From the NCBI GenBank assembly GCA_016182425.1, contig JACPGP010000017.1:1-9757 (forward strand): a DNA stretch of 9,757 nt. The letters run 5' to 3'. The position numbers and the translations under genes were made by a program. This document shows positions 1-5,186 of the stretch, piece after piece. The stretch's first letter is position 1; each line of letters opens with the position of its first letter. This stretch comes from Candidatus Levyibacteriota bacterium. Lineage in GTDB: Bacteria; Patescibacteria; Microgenomatia; Levybacterales; UBA12049. Under the pieces are notes generated by a model. It had not been told where the DNA came from. It did not search any database and saw only the letters and a program-made list of their open reading frames with translations.

Positions 1-1
1 C

Positions 2-1237
2 ATTGGCCCGGTTGTAGCGGCGATGGCAACTCTGGCTGCCGTTAGTTCTTTTTCGTTTACAATGGTCGCGATCGTATTTGCTTACGCTTTAGGTACTGGT
101 GTTCCTTTGTACTTTATTGCCCGGGGTGGAAGTGCAGCTTCTCAGAAGTTAACCTTTTTTAAAACTGAAAACCAAAAGATCAGACAGATATTTGGAATAA
201 TTATTCTAGCAACAGCACTTTTTATTTGGACAGGAGCAGACAGGGTATTTCAGGGATGGGTTTTGGCAAATCTGCCACAGTCCTGGACTCAAATTGCCAC
301 TAATTTTGAGAGTAGATTTAAAGTTGATAATCAGCAAATGCCAAAAGTAAAACCCGGAGAAACTGTGATAAGAAGCGTGTCTTTGCAAAATGATTTTACT
401 GGAGCAAAAGTTAAAAAAGAGGATCTTTTACAGGGTTGTTTTGGGCAGGACTGCATTCCCTCTATTGATAGTCCTAAATTCGAATCTGTTCAGAATGCTA
501 GTTGGTTAAGAGATGAAGATATTGTGTTTGCAATTGATTACAAAGGAACTCAAAGAGCCTATCCTCAGAGAATTCTCAACTGGCATGAGATAGTTAACGA
601 CACGATTGCCGGAGACCCAATCGCTATTACTTTTTGCCCTCTCTGTGGTTCTGCTCTAGCATTTGAAAGAAAAGTAGATGGAGTAATTACAGAGTTTGGC
701 GTATCAGGCAAACTGCATAACTCCGATTTAGTCATGTACGATAGATACGAAGGGAATTTATGGCAGCAAATTACTGGAGAAGGAATTGTTGGGCCGGCTG
801 CCAGGAGAAATGAAGTATTAAAACAAATCCCAATTATTACTACTACGTGGGGAGCGTGGAAAAATGAGCATCCAAACACTCAAATTCTTTCAAGAAATAC
901 AGGATTTAGTAGAAATTACGACCAATATCCGTATGGTACATACGAACAAGACGACCAATTACTGTTTGGGGTAAAAGGTCTGGATAAAAGTTTGCAGATA
1001 AAGACAGTTATTTATGGGGTAGAAATTGATGGTAAATCTAAAGCCTATCCAGAAAGCATTTTTGATGAAAAAAAAGTCATTGAAGATACAGTTGGAAATA
1101 TAGCAATAAGATTGGAAAGAACGCAGTTTGGACAAATTAAGGTTACCAATTTACAAACGCAAGAAGAAATCATACCGATTAGACTATTCTGGTTTGCCTG
1201 GGCAGCGTTTCATCCGGATACTGAAGTTTATCAATAA
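2..1237 (+). CDS. CcdA-like transmembrane domain fused to DUF3179 domain (5' partial)
   Basis: The reading frame is open from base 2, ahead of the first ATG at 23, so this is the 3' part of a longer gene. The visible start, IGPVVAAMATLAA, followed by YALGTGVPLYF and a further hydrophobic segment (about residues 57-73 from the ATG at 23), matches the last membrane helices of CcdA/DsbD-type proteins, which carry electrons across the membrane to outside thiols. The rest, from about residue 110, is a DUF3179 domain: GCFGQDCIPSID (138-149), RAYPQRILNWHEIVND, FCPLCGS (204-210), FGVSGKLHNSDLVMYDR and the closing FWFAWAAFHPDTEVY. DUF3179 has no established biochemical role that I know of; its paired cysteines next to a thiol-transferring membrane domain suggest an extracytoplasmic redox or metal function (inference). 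It ends 5 bases before the -35 box of the next operon. The fusion is seen directly; the missing N-terminus is inferred. Confidence 0.85.
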   Translation: MGPVVAAMATLAAVSSFSFTMVAIVFAYALGTGVPLYFIARGGSAASQKLTFFKTENQKIRQIFGIIILATALFIWTGADRVFQGWVLANLPQSWTQIATNFESRFKVDNQQMPKVKPGETVIRSVSLQNDFTGAKVKKEDLLQGCFGQDCIPSIDSPKFESVQNASWLRDEDIVFAIDYKGTQRAYPQRILNWHEIVNDTIAGDPIAITFCPLCGSALAFERKVDGVITEFGVSGKLHNSDLVMYDRYEGNLWQQITGEGIVGPAARRNEVLKQIPIITTTWGAWKNEHPNTQILSRNTGFSRNYDQYPYGTYEQDDQLLFGVKGLDKSLQIKTVIYGVEIDGKSKAYPESIFDEKKVIEDTVGNIAIRLERTQFGQIKVTNLQTQEEIIPIRLFWFAWAAFHPDTEVYQ

Positions 1238-1242
1238 ATCAG

Positions 1243-1271
1243 TTGACAAAAATTTTTAAAGAGTGTATTAT
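1243..1271 (+). promoter_or_regulatory. Sigma70-type promoter of the arsR-merA operon
   Basis: A perfect -35 box, TTGACA (1243-1248), is followed after 17 bases by TATTAT (1266-1271), one mismatch from the consensus -10. It lies in the short gap after the upstream gene and points into the regulator gene. The expected RNA start is near 1277-1279, about 15 bases before the ATG at 1293. Its near-consensus quality suggests strong expression when not repressed. Confidence 0.8.
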
Positions 1272-1288
1272 TTGAATAATCGTTCAAA
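1271..1288 (+). promoter_or_regulatory. Inverted-repeat operator, likely ArsR-family binding site
   Basis: TTTGAA (1271-1276), six bases, then TTCAAA (1283-1288) forms a perfect 6-bp inverted repeat. It contains the TGAA-N6-TTCA core seen in operators of SmtB/CzrA/ArsR-type repressors. It touches the -10 box and covers the predicted start point, the usual position for repression by blocking RNA polymerase. The adjacent gene encodes an ArsR-family protein, so autoregulation is the simplest reading. The repeat is seen directly; binding is inferred. Confidence 0.7.
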
Positions 1289-1292
1289 CACT

Positions 1293-1598
1293 ATGTCTCA
1301 ACATCAGCAGATTAAGAAAGAGTTAAAAAACAAAAAAGAGCTTATCGCCTGTGCTAAGCAGTTGGGAGTTGTGGGAGACGCTACCAGACTCAAGATTTGT
1401 TACCTTCTTTGTCATTATCCCGAAGTTTCTGTTGGTGAGATGGCAGAAATCCTGGATACTTCTGTTTCTGTTGTTTCACACAGCGTAAAAAAACTTTTAG
1501 AGCTTGAGCTTGTTGAAAGAAGAAGGGAAGCGCAAACGAGCTATTATTCTCTAAAGAAAAATGACTTTACCAAAACCTTGAGGAATTTTATCACTTGA
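1293..1598 (+). CDS. ArsR/SmtB-family metal-responsive repressor
   Basis: A 101-residue winged-helix regulator with the family order: GDATRLKICYLL (28-39), recognition region around SVGEMAEILDTSVSVVSHSVK, then a wing near ERRREAQTSYYSL. It should repress its own operon until a metal ion releases it from DNA. The classical ArsR site ELCVCDL is replaced here by EVSVGEM, so that site is absent; Cys20, Cys36 and Cys40 are the visible candidate ligands instead. An in-frame GTG exists at 1263, but it lies upstream of the predicted transcript start and partly in the -10 region, so the ATG at 1293 is chosen. No Shine-Dalgarno precedes that ATG and the leader would be only about 15 bases. The stop is followed after one base by the merA start, implying translational coupling. 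The mer context suggests Hg(II), but arsenic, cadmium or another thiophilic metal cannot be excluded. Confidence 0.85.
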   Translation: MSQHQQIKKELKNKKELIACAKQLGVVGDATRLKICYLLCHYPEVSVGEMAEILDTSVSVVSHSVKKLLELELVERRREAQTSYYSLKKNDFTKTLRNFIT

Positions 1599-1599
1599 T

Positions 1600-3000
1600 A
1601 TGAATGAGCATGATCTGATCATTATCGGTGGAGGCGCAGGGGCTTTTTCGGCCGCTATTAAAGCCAGTGAGCTTGGAGCAAAAACTTTGATGGTTAATCA
1701 GGGTCTTCCTTTGGGTGGAACCTGTGTCAATGTTGGCTGCGTACCATCAAAAACACTTCTCTGGGCTGGTGAGATTATGCACTTAGCCAAAAACCACAAT
1801 ATTCCGGGAATTGACATAGAAGTTAGAAACTTTGATTTTGCCACAGTTGTTCAACACGAACTTGATTTGGTAGGCAAACTGCGAGATGAAAAGTATCAAA
1901 AAGTATTAAGCCAGCTAGAAAATGTTTCTCATATTGAAGGAAAAGCCGCTTTTGTTTCCACTAACGAAATTGAAGTTAATGGTCAAAAATATCAAGCCAA
2001 GAAATTTATTATTGCTGCTGGCTCAACTGCTACTGTGCCGCCAATTGAAGGAATTAGAGAAGTCGGATATATGACCCATATTGAAGCCTTAAAACTTAAA
2101 CAACAGCCAAAAGAACTGATTGTTATTGGTGCTGGTCCGGTAGGACTTGAGTTTGCCCAAATGTATGCCCGGTTTAGCACCAAGGTAACAATTCTTCATA
2201 GAGGCTCAACTATTTTTAAAGGTGAAGAAGAATTGACCACAAGATTGGCAAAGATACTGACTGATGAAGATATTACTATTAAAACAAATGTCCAAGTGAA
2301 AAGTGCGAGAAAAGAAGGAGGTAAAAAAATTGTTTCCTATCTTGTTGAGGGCAAGCAGGAAGAAGTATCAGGAGACGAAGTTTTACTTGCAACAGGTAAG
2401 ACTCCCAACACCCAAGGATTAGCCTTAAATAAGGCAGGCATTGAGATTGATGAAAAACAAGCAATTATTGTAAATCAAAACTTCCAGACCTCACAGCCAC
2501 ATATCTATGCAGTTGGTGATGTAATAAACCTGCCTATAAGACAAGAACCAACAGCCGGGCGAGAAGGAACATTGGCTGCTGAAAACGCTTTGAAAGATTC
2601 TCAAAACAGCATTGACTACAATACTGTCCCCTGGACTGTCTTTACTGACCCACAGCTTGCAGGGGTTGGATTTACTGAAGAAGAGCAAATGAAAAGATTT
2701 GGCACTTGTATGTGCAAGACTGTCTCTTTCAAAGATGTGCCAAAAGCTCTTATTCTCAACCGAACTGAAGGACTGATTAAAATGGCAATCCATCCTGAAA
2801 CTAAACAAATTATGGGAGTACATATCTTAGCTCCCAATGCTGGAGAGCTTATTGCAGAAGCTATGGTACTTATCAAGAATAAAAATACTATTGATGATGT
2901 AGTTAACTCGCTCCCCATGTTTCCAACGCTGTCTGAGGCCATTAAAATTGCCGCCCTGTCTTTTACCAAAGACATTACCAAACTTAGTTGTTGTGTTTAG
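1600..3000 (+). CDS. merA: Mercuric reductase MerA, core form without N-terminal HMA domain
   Basis: A 466-residue FAD- and NAD(P)H-dependent reductase that would convert Hg(II) to volatile Hg(0) in the cytoplasm. Visible parts: FAD-binding GGGAGA (10-15), the redox-active disulfide in GGTCVNVGCVPSK (Cys42/Cys47), nucleotide-binding IGAGPVGLEFAQ, a second FAD motif YAVGDV, and the C-terminal vicinal pair LSCCV (Cys464/Cys465) that hands Hg(II) to the active site. The CC tail, with VFTDPQLAGVGF and FTKDITKLSCC, separates MerA from other family members. In lipoamide dehydrogenase a catalytic His sits in HPTLSE; here the equivalent stretch is MFPTLSEA with Phe, which also argues against that enzyme. 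The protein starts directly at the FAD fold, so the N-terminal metal-binding domain of many MerAs is absent. It is one base behind the ArsR gene, with no strong ribosome binding site of its own. Confidence 0.93.
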   Translation: MNEHDLIIIGGGAGAFSAAIKASELGAKTLMVNQGLPLGGTCVNVGCVPSKTLLWAGEIMHLAKNHNIPGIDIEVRNFDFATVVQHELDLVGKLRDEKYQKVLSQLENVSHIEGKAAFVSTNEIEVNGQKYQAKKFIIAAGSTATVPPIEGIREVGYMTHIEALKLKQQPKELIVIGAGPVGLEFAQMYARFSTKVTILHRGSTIFKGEEELTTRLAKILTDEDITIKTNVQVKSARKEGGKKIVSYLVEGKQEEVSGDEVLLATGKTPNTQGLALNKAGIEIDEKQAIIVNQNFQTSQPHIYAVGDVINLPIRQEPTAGREGTLAAENALKDSQNSIDYNTVPWTVFTDPQLAGVGFTEEEQMKRFGTCMCKTVSFKDVPKALILNRTEGLIKMAIHPETKQIMGVHILAPNAGELIAEAMVLIKNKNTIDDVVNSLPMFPTLSEAIKIAALSFTKDITKLSCCV

Positions 3001-3002
3001 CT

Positions 3003-3668
3003 ATGAACAGAAAACTGATGGTTTTAAAACAACTAAATTTATTTAAAACTCTGCCGGAAAAAGAGGTAGAATTTATCAGTGAACATTTTGCTGCTAAGCA
3101 GTATGGTAAAAGGCAGGTTATTTTTGAACCTGAAGATAAGGATAAGGTATTTATTTTGAAATCCGGTAAGGTGGAAATTTATGAACTTACCCGGGATGGT
3201 AAAAAGATCATTGTAGATGTTTTAGGTCCGGGAGATGTCTTTGGAGATTTGGGAATTGGGGAGTCGAGTGAACATTTTGTGGAAGCCACCACCGATTCAT
3301 TTGTCTGTATGATGGGTAAACAGCAATTCTTTGATATGGTCAGTAAAGTTCCCCAGGTTGCTAATATATTAGTTAAGGAGCTTTTTTCCAAGGTAGCAGA
3401 GTCTGAAAAACATATAGCTGCACTGGCTTCAGATAATCTTTTAGTTAAAGTAAAGAACTTGTTACTACGACTTGCCAAAAAACATGGGGAAATAAAGAAT
3501 GAGAGAGTTGTGATAACTACTAAATTTACCCATGAGCAGCTGGCAGACATGGTCGGAATCTCCCGCCCTACCATGACAGAACTGTTAAATAAATTTGAGC
3601 ATCAGGGGATTATCAAAAGAGAAAGTAAAATAATCTCTTACAATGCACAAAAATTACAGGAGGTTTAA
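3003..3668 (+). CDS. Crp/Fnr-family transcription regulator
   Basis: A 221-residue protein with an N-terminal cyclic-nucleotide-binding-type beta-barrel (about residues 14-120, including GDVFGDLGI), a long dimer helix and a C-terminal helix-turn-helix, THEQLADMVGISRPTMTELL. The start is two bases after the merA stop; an in-frame TTG at 2988 would overlap merA and the ATG at 3018 is an alternative. No Shine-Dalgarno is evident, so coupled translation is likely. The cAMP-binding arginine region of Crp is not visible: HFVEATTDS stands where Crp has an Arg-Ser/Thr-Ala stretch. There is one cysteine (Cys102), so an FNR-type Fe-S cluster is not supported. The signal is therefore unknown; redox, metal or another small molecule are all possible. 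Its place inside the mer operon suggests it couples detoxification to a wider response (inference). Confidence 0.88.
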   Translation: MNRKLMVLKQLNLFKTLPEKEVEFISEHFAAKQYGKRQVIFEPEDKDKVFILKSGKVEIYELTRDGKKIIVDVLGPGDVFGDLGIGESSEHFVEATTDSFVCMMGKQQFFDMVSKVPQVANILVKELFSKVAESEKHIAALASDNLLVKVKNLLLRLAKKHGEIKNERVVITTKFTHEQLADMVGISRPTMTELLNKFEHQGIIKRESKIISYNAQKLQEV

Positions 3669-3674
3669 GCTGAT

Positions 3675-3890
3675 ATGAAAGAATGTGAAGCAAGGGGGAT
3701 AATGGGTGATATTTGCAGAAAGGTTGCTGGCTGCCACTGGAGAGATGCTGTTCAGCAGGAGGCTCCAGGTGACAACCCGTCTGAACTGAGGGCTCTTAAA
3801 AGAGGATTTGAGAGAAGTGCAGATGGTTGTCCATTAAGAGATAAGGTATTTGCAGTAATTGATGAAGAAATTAAAAAAAAGAAAAATTAA
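3675..3890 (+). CDS. Small cysteine-containing protein of unknown function
   Basis: A 71-residue soluble protein that I do not recognise. An AGGAGG ribosome binding site (3658-3663) lies 11 bases before the ATG, partly inside the end of the Crp-family gene. Cysteines are at residues 4, 14, 20 (Cys-His) and 52, the first three in a short N-terminal stretch, CEARGIMGDICRKVAGCH; the C-terminus is lysine-rich (EEIKKKKN). There is no signal peptide or membrane segment, and no GMTCxxC motif of MerP or HMA proteins. As last gene of the mer-type operon it could be a cytoplasmic metal- or thiol-binding accessory, but only the cysteine pattern and context support this. The strong ribosome binding site and gap of 6 bases to the previous gene favour a real gene. 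Confidence 0.65.
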   Translation: MKECEARGIMGDICRKVAGCHWRDAVQQEAPGDNPSELRALKRGFERSADGCPLRDKVFAVIDEEIKKKKN

Positions 3891-3899
3891 CCCCCTCAC

Positions 3900-3936
3900 C
3901 TCAATAACTTCTCGATCGAGAATGTAATGAAGTGAG
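3900..3936. repeat. Palindromic dispersed repeat, copy 1
   Basis: Bases 3901-3935 are identical to 5128-5162 (35 bp, same orientation). The element contains a perfect 14-bp palindrome, TTCTCGATCGAGAA (3909-3922). It can alternatively fold as an outer hairpin, TCA (3901-3903) with TGA (3933-3935) and CTTC (3908-3911) with GAAG (3929-3932), with a 4-base bulge and a 17-base loop. In this copy the flanking C3900 and G3936 extend the outer stem by one pair. No T-run follows on the + strand, so it is not a typical terminator in the direction of the genes. Confidence 0.85.
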
Positions 3937-3966
3937 TCCTTGGTTGATTGTGAAAGATTGGAAGAA

Positions 3967-4410
3967 ATGAGTAAAAGATTAAAAATAGTTTTAATGGTCT
4001 TATTCTCCATTTTTATTTTAGGTGCTTTATTCATTTGGGGAATTGTCAATGAACCACCTCCAGAATTTTTCCCATTAGATAATTCTCAAGCTCGTTACAC
4101 TATTATTAAATCTTCAACGCTTTTTCAAGGATGGGTAGAGGGTAGTCCTTCGGCACAATATGATTTAGAAGCCAGGTATTATTTAGAGTATAGAGGAGAA
4201 GGAGTTTTTAACGATGAAAATAACACTAATTTTTTTAGAATAACAATCGGAAAAAGTAAAATAGATTTGAGCCCTTTTATAAATAAGAACGTGCTTATTA
4301 CTAAAGGTAAATTTGTTTCATCCTCAAAGCAGTGTATTGTCAATAATTGTATTGATATTTATGGTCCATATGTAGTTTTGGATATTGATTCAATCAGGGA
4401 AGTTGAATAA
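3967..4410 (+). CDS. Membrane-anchored protein with small C-terminal domain, unknown function
   Basis: 147 residues from the ATG at 3967. The frame also opens at 3940, but that extension (MVDCERLEE) would start just beyond the repeat and precede a membrane anchor with charged residues, so the internal Met is preferred. A short basic N-terminus (MSKRLK) is followed by a hydrophobic helix at about residues 7-26 (IVLMVLFSIFILGALFIWGI). The remaining 120 residues are rich in aromatic and beta-type sequence and contain one close cysteine pair, KQCIVNNCIDIYG, that could form a disulfide or bind metal. The domain should face outside if the helix is a signal anchor. No homologue is recognised. The purine stretch GGAAG (3960-3964) is too near the ATG to be a good ribosome binding site, so the start is only moderately certain. 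Confidence 0.6.
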   Translation: MSKRLKIVLMVLFSIFILGALFIWGIVNEPPPEFFPLDNSQARYTIIKSSTLFQGWVEGSPSAQYDLEARYYLEYRGEGVFNDENNTNFFRITIGKSKIDLSPFINKNVLITKGKFVSSSKQCIVNNCIDIYGPYVVLDIDSIREVE

Positions 4411-4438
4411 AAGTTAAGGCATTTGATCAGGTTGTAAC

Positions 4439-4791
4439 ATGCCGACACGGTTACCAAAAATATTAGTTTTTGGAATGGATGAATACTCTTATCTAAAAGT
4501 ATCTCAATATGTACTGAGTGGCCAGCAGTTCTTTTAATAGTGGCAGTTGTGGAGAATTTTGAGCGTGCCCAAAAAGTGGTGTGAAGAGTGCAATCTTCTG
4601 GTGGGGTTGATTCAAAAACCGTCTCAAGTTTGGGGTTGGAAGATAAAACAAAGCAGCCGCTTATGACAAATTTAGCCTGGCATGCTCCAATTTTAATTAT
4701 TAATGGAAGATTAATCAGCCAAGGGATTGTCCCTGATAAGCACACTCTCACTAAGGCCCTTTCAAAAAATGTCATCCAAACAACAGATTAA
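4439..4791 (+). pseudogene. Decayed thioredoxin-like (small redox-active disulfide) gene
   Basis: From 4588 one frame reads a recognisable thioredoxin-fold C-terminal half: WHAPILIINGRLISQG, with the cis-proline, then IVPDKHTLTKAL and the stop at 4789-4791. Upstream the matching N-terminal half is present but broken. A strand and active site read as VLLIV, then GSCGE (4542-4556), then, after a frame change at a TTTT run (4557-4560), ERAQKVV in the frame of the C-terminal half, followed by an in-frame TGA (4582-4584). Replacing TTTT by TGT would give CGECERAQKVV, a normal CxxC plus first helix. An ATG at 4439 opens a 32-codon piece (PKILVFGMDEYSYLK) that stops at 4535. At least two frame changes and one stop are needed for the full fold. 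The family assignment rests on the C-terminal half and the restorable CxxC; sequencing error in a homopolymer could explain one lesion but not all. Confidence 0.55.
4770..4787 (+). repeat. 18-bp direct repeat, copy A (end of thioredoxin-like remnant)
   Basis: TGTCATCCAAACAACAGA is identical to 5187-5204. Here it encodes the last residues (VIQTTD) of the decayed thioredoxin-like gene. Similarity continues weakly downstream: TTAAAAGTTAG here against ATTAAGAGGAGGTTAG at copy B. Confidence 0.8.
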
Positions 4792-4820
4792 AAGTTAGTT
4801 GGGCAGTAGACTTATTTTAT

Positions 4821-5069
4821 ATGGTTGGAATTCAAAGTTGTCAAAGCTGTCAGGATAGTTTCCAAAAACCAAATATCCATTTTTTATGTCCTAATGACGG
4901 GTTGATTCATCAGGACAGAGTGACTTTTTTATGTAACAGGTGCAGACAGAGCGAGCTGATCTATAAAGACGGAATCTATATGTGTCCGGAGTGTCTCATT
5001 GGGTCTGAACCATTTCAATGTAGATTGTGTGGCTCTGTTGAAGTAACTATATTTACAGAAAGGGGGTGA
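4821..5069 (+). CDS. Small multi-zinc-ribbon protein (82 aa)
   Basis: An 82-residue protein with nine cysteines: CQSC (7-10), a single Cys at 23 in LCPNDG, CNRC (38-41), CPEC (55-58) and CRLC (67-70), plus His20 and His30. The spacing suggests two zinc-ribbon or rubredoxin-like knuckle units (for example 7/10 with 23 and a His, or 38/41 with 55/58), with 67/70 left for a third site or for exposed thiols. No catalytic domain or membrane segment is present. There is no good Shine-Dalgarno upstream of the ATG, but the dense regular cysteines and the intact frame argue that it is real. Zinc binding, RNA or protein contact, or buffering of thiophilic metals are possible; none can be decided from sequence. 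It lies between the two 35-bp repeats, 29 bases after the thioredoxin-like remnant. Confidence 0.65.
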   Translation: MVGIQSCQSCQDSFQKPNIHFLCPNDGLIHQDRVTFLCNRCRQSELIYKDGIYMCPECLIGSEPFQCRLCGSVEVTIFTERG

Positions 5070-5074
5070 GAAAA

Positions 5075-5134
5075 ATGTTGATTGATCCAAAAACAGTGCC
5101 AAGTGTAATTTTTGTGGAAGCTTATCTTCAATAA
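5075..5134 (+). CDS. 19-residue ORF ending inside repeat copy 2, possibly a truncated gene start
   Basis: The ATG at 5075 sits seven bases after GGGGGT (5062-5067), one of the better ribosome binding sites in this stretch, and reads MLIDPKTVPSVIFVEAYLQ before a stop (5132-5134) supplied by the palindromic repeat. A good start signal followed by a stop in the repeat suggests that repeat insertion cut off a longer gene, but no matching downstream remainder is recognised. It may also be a short leader peptide or chance. Confidence 0.3.
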   Translation: MLIDPKTVPSVIFVEAYLQ

Positions 5135-5165
5135 CTTCTCGATCGAGAATGTAATGAAGTGAAGA
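5125..5165. repeat. Palindromic dispersed repeat, copy 2
   Basis: Bases 5128-5162 match 3901-3935 exactly. The flanks differ from copy 1, yet the outer stem is kept and longer here: TCTTCA (5125-5130) pairs with TGAAGA (5160-5165). At the first position outside the conserved 35 bp, copy 1 has C-G and copy 2 has T-A, a compensatory pair. Together with copy 1 it brackets about 1.2 kb in direct orientation. A TATAAT (5168-5173) follows directly, but no -35 box is seen at a proper distance. Confidence 0.85.
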
Positions 5166-5186
5166 CTTATAATTGGTCATAACAAT

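Noticed and set aside
1263..1292. GTG at 1263 as start of the ArsR-type gene
   Set aside because: It lies upstream of the predicted transcript start and just ahead of the -10 hexamer, and adds ten residues (YYLNNRSNT region) not typical of the family; ATG 1293 fits better.
1600..3000. Lipoamide dehydrogenase or glutathione reductase identity for the 1600-3000 protein
   Set aside because: The C-terminal vicinal cysteines (SCCV) and loss of the catalytic His in MFPTLSEA point to mercuric reductase.
2988..3002. TTG at 2988 as start of the Crp-family gene
   Set aside because: It would overlap merA without any ribosome binding site; ATG 3003 directly after the merA stop is simpler.
3900..3950. 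Repeat copy 1 as the intrinsic terminator of the mer operon
   Set aside because: The hairpin is not followed by a T-run on the + strand; the sequence after it is GTCCTTGG.
4582..4584. In-frame TGA in the thioredoxin-like remnant as selenocysteine
   Set aside because: It falls in the helix after the active site, not at a redox position, and other frame changes would still be needed.
4359..4775. 138-codon open frame on the minus strand
   Set aside because: It lies opposite the thioredoxin-like remnant, has no ribosome binding site or recognisable domain, and its composition looks like an antisense reading of the + strand gene.
3900..5165. Repeat copies as part of a CRISPR array
   Set aside because: Only two copies 1.2 kb apart, with genes rather than short spacers between them.
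5144..5173. Promoter using TATAAT (5168-5173) for the redox cassette
   Set aside because: No -35-like hexamer lies 16-18 bases upstream; the -10 match alone in A/T-rich DNA is weak evidence.
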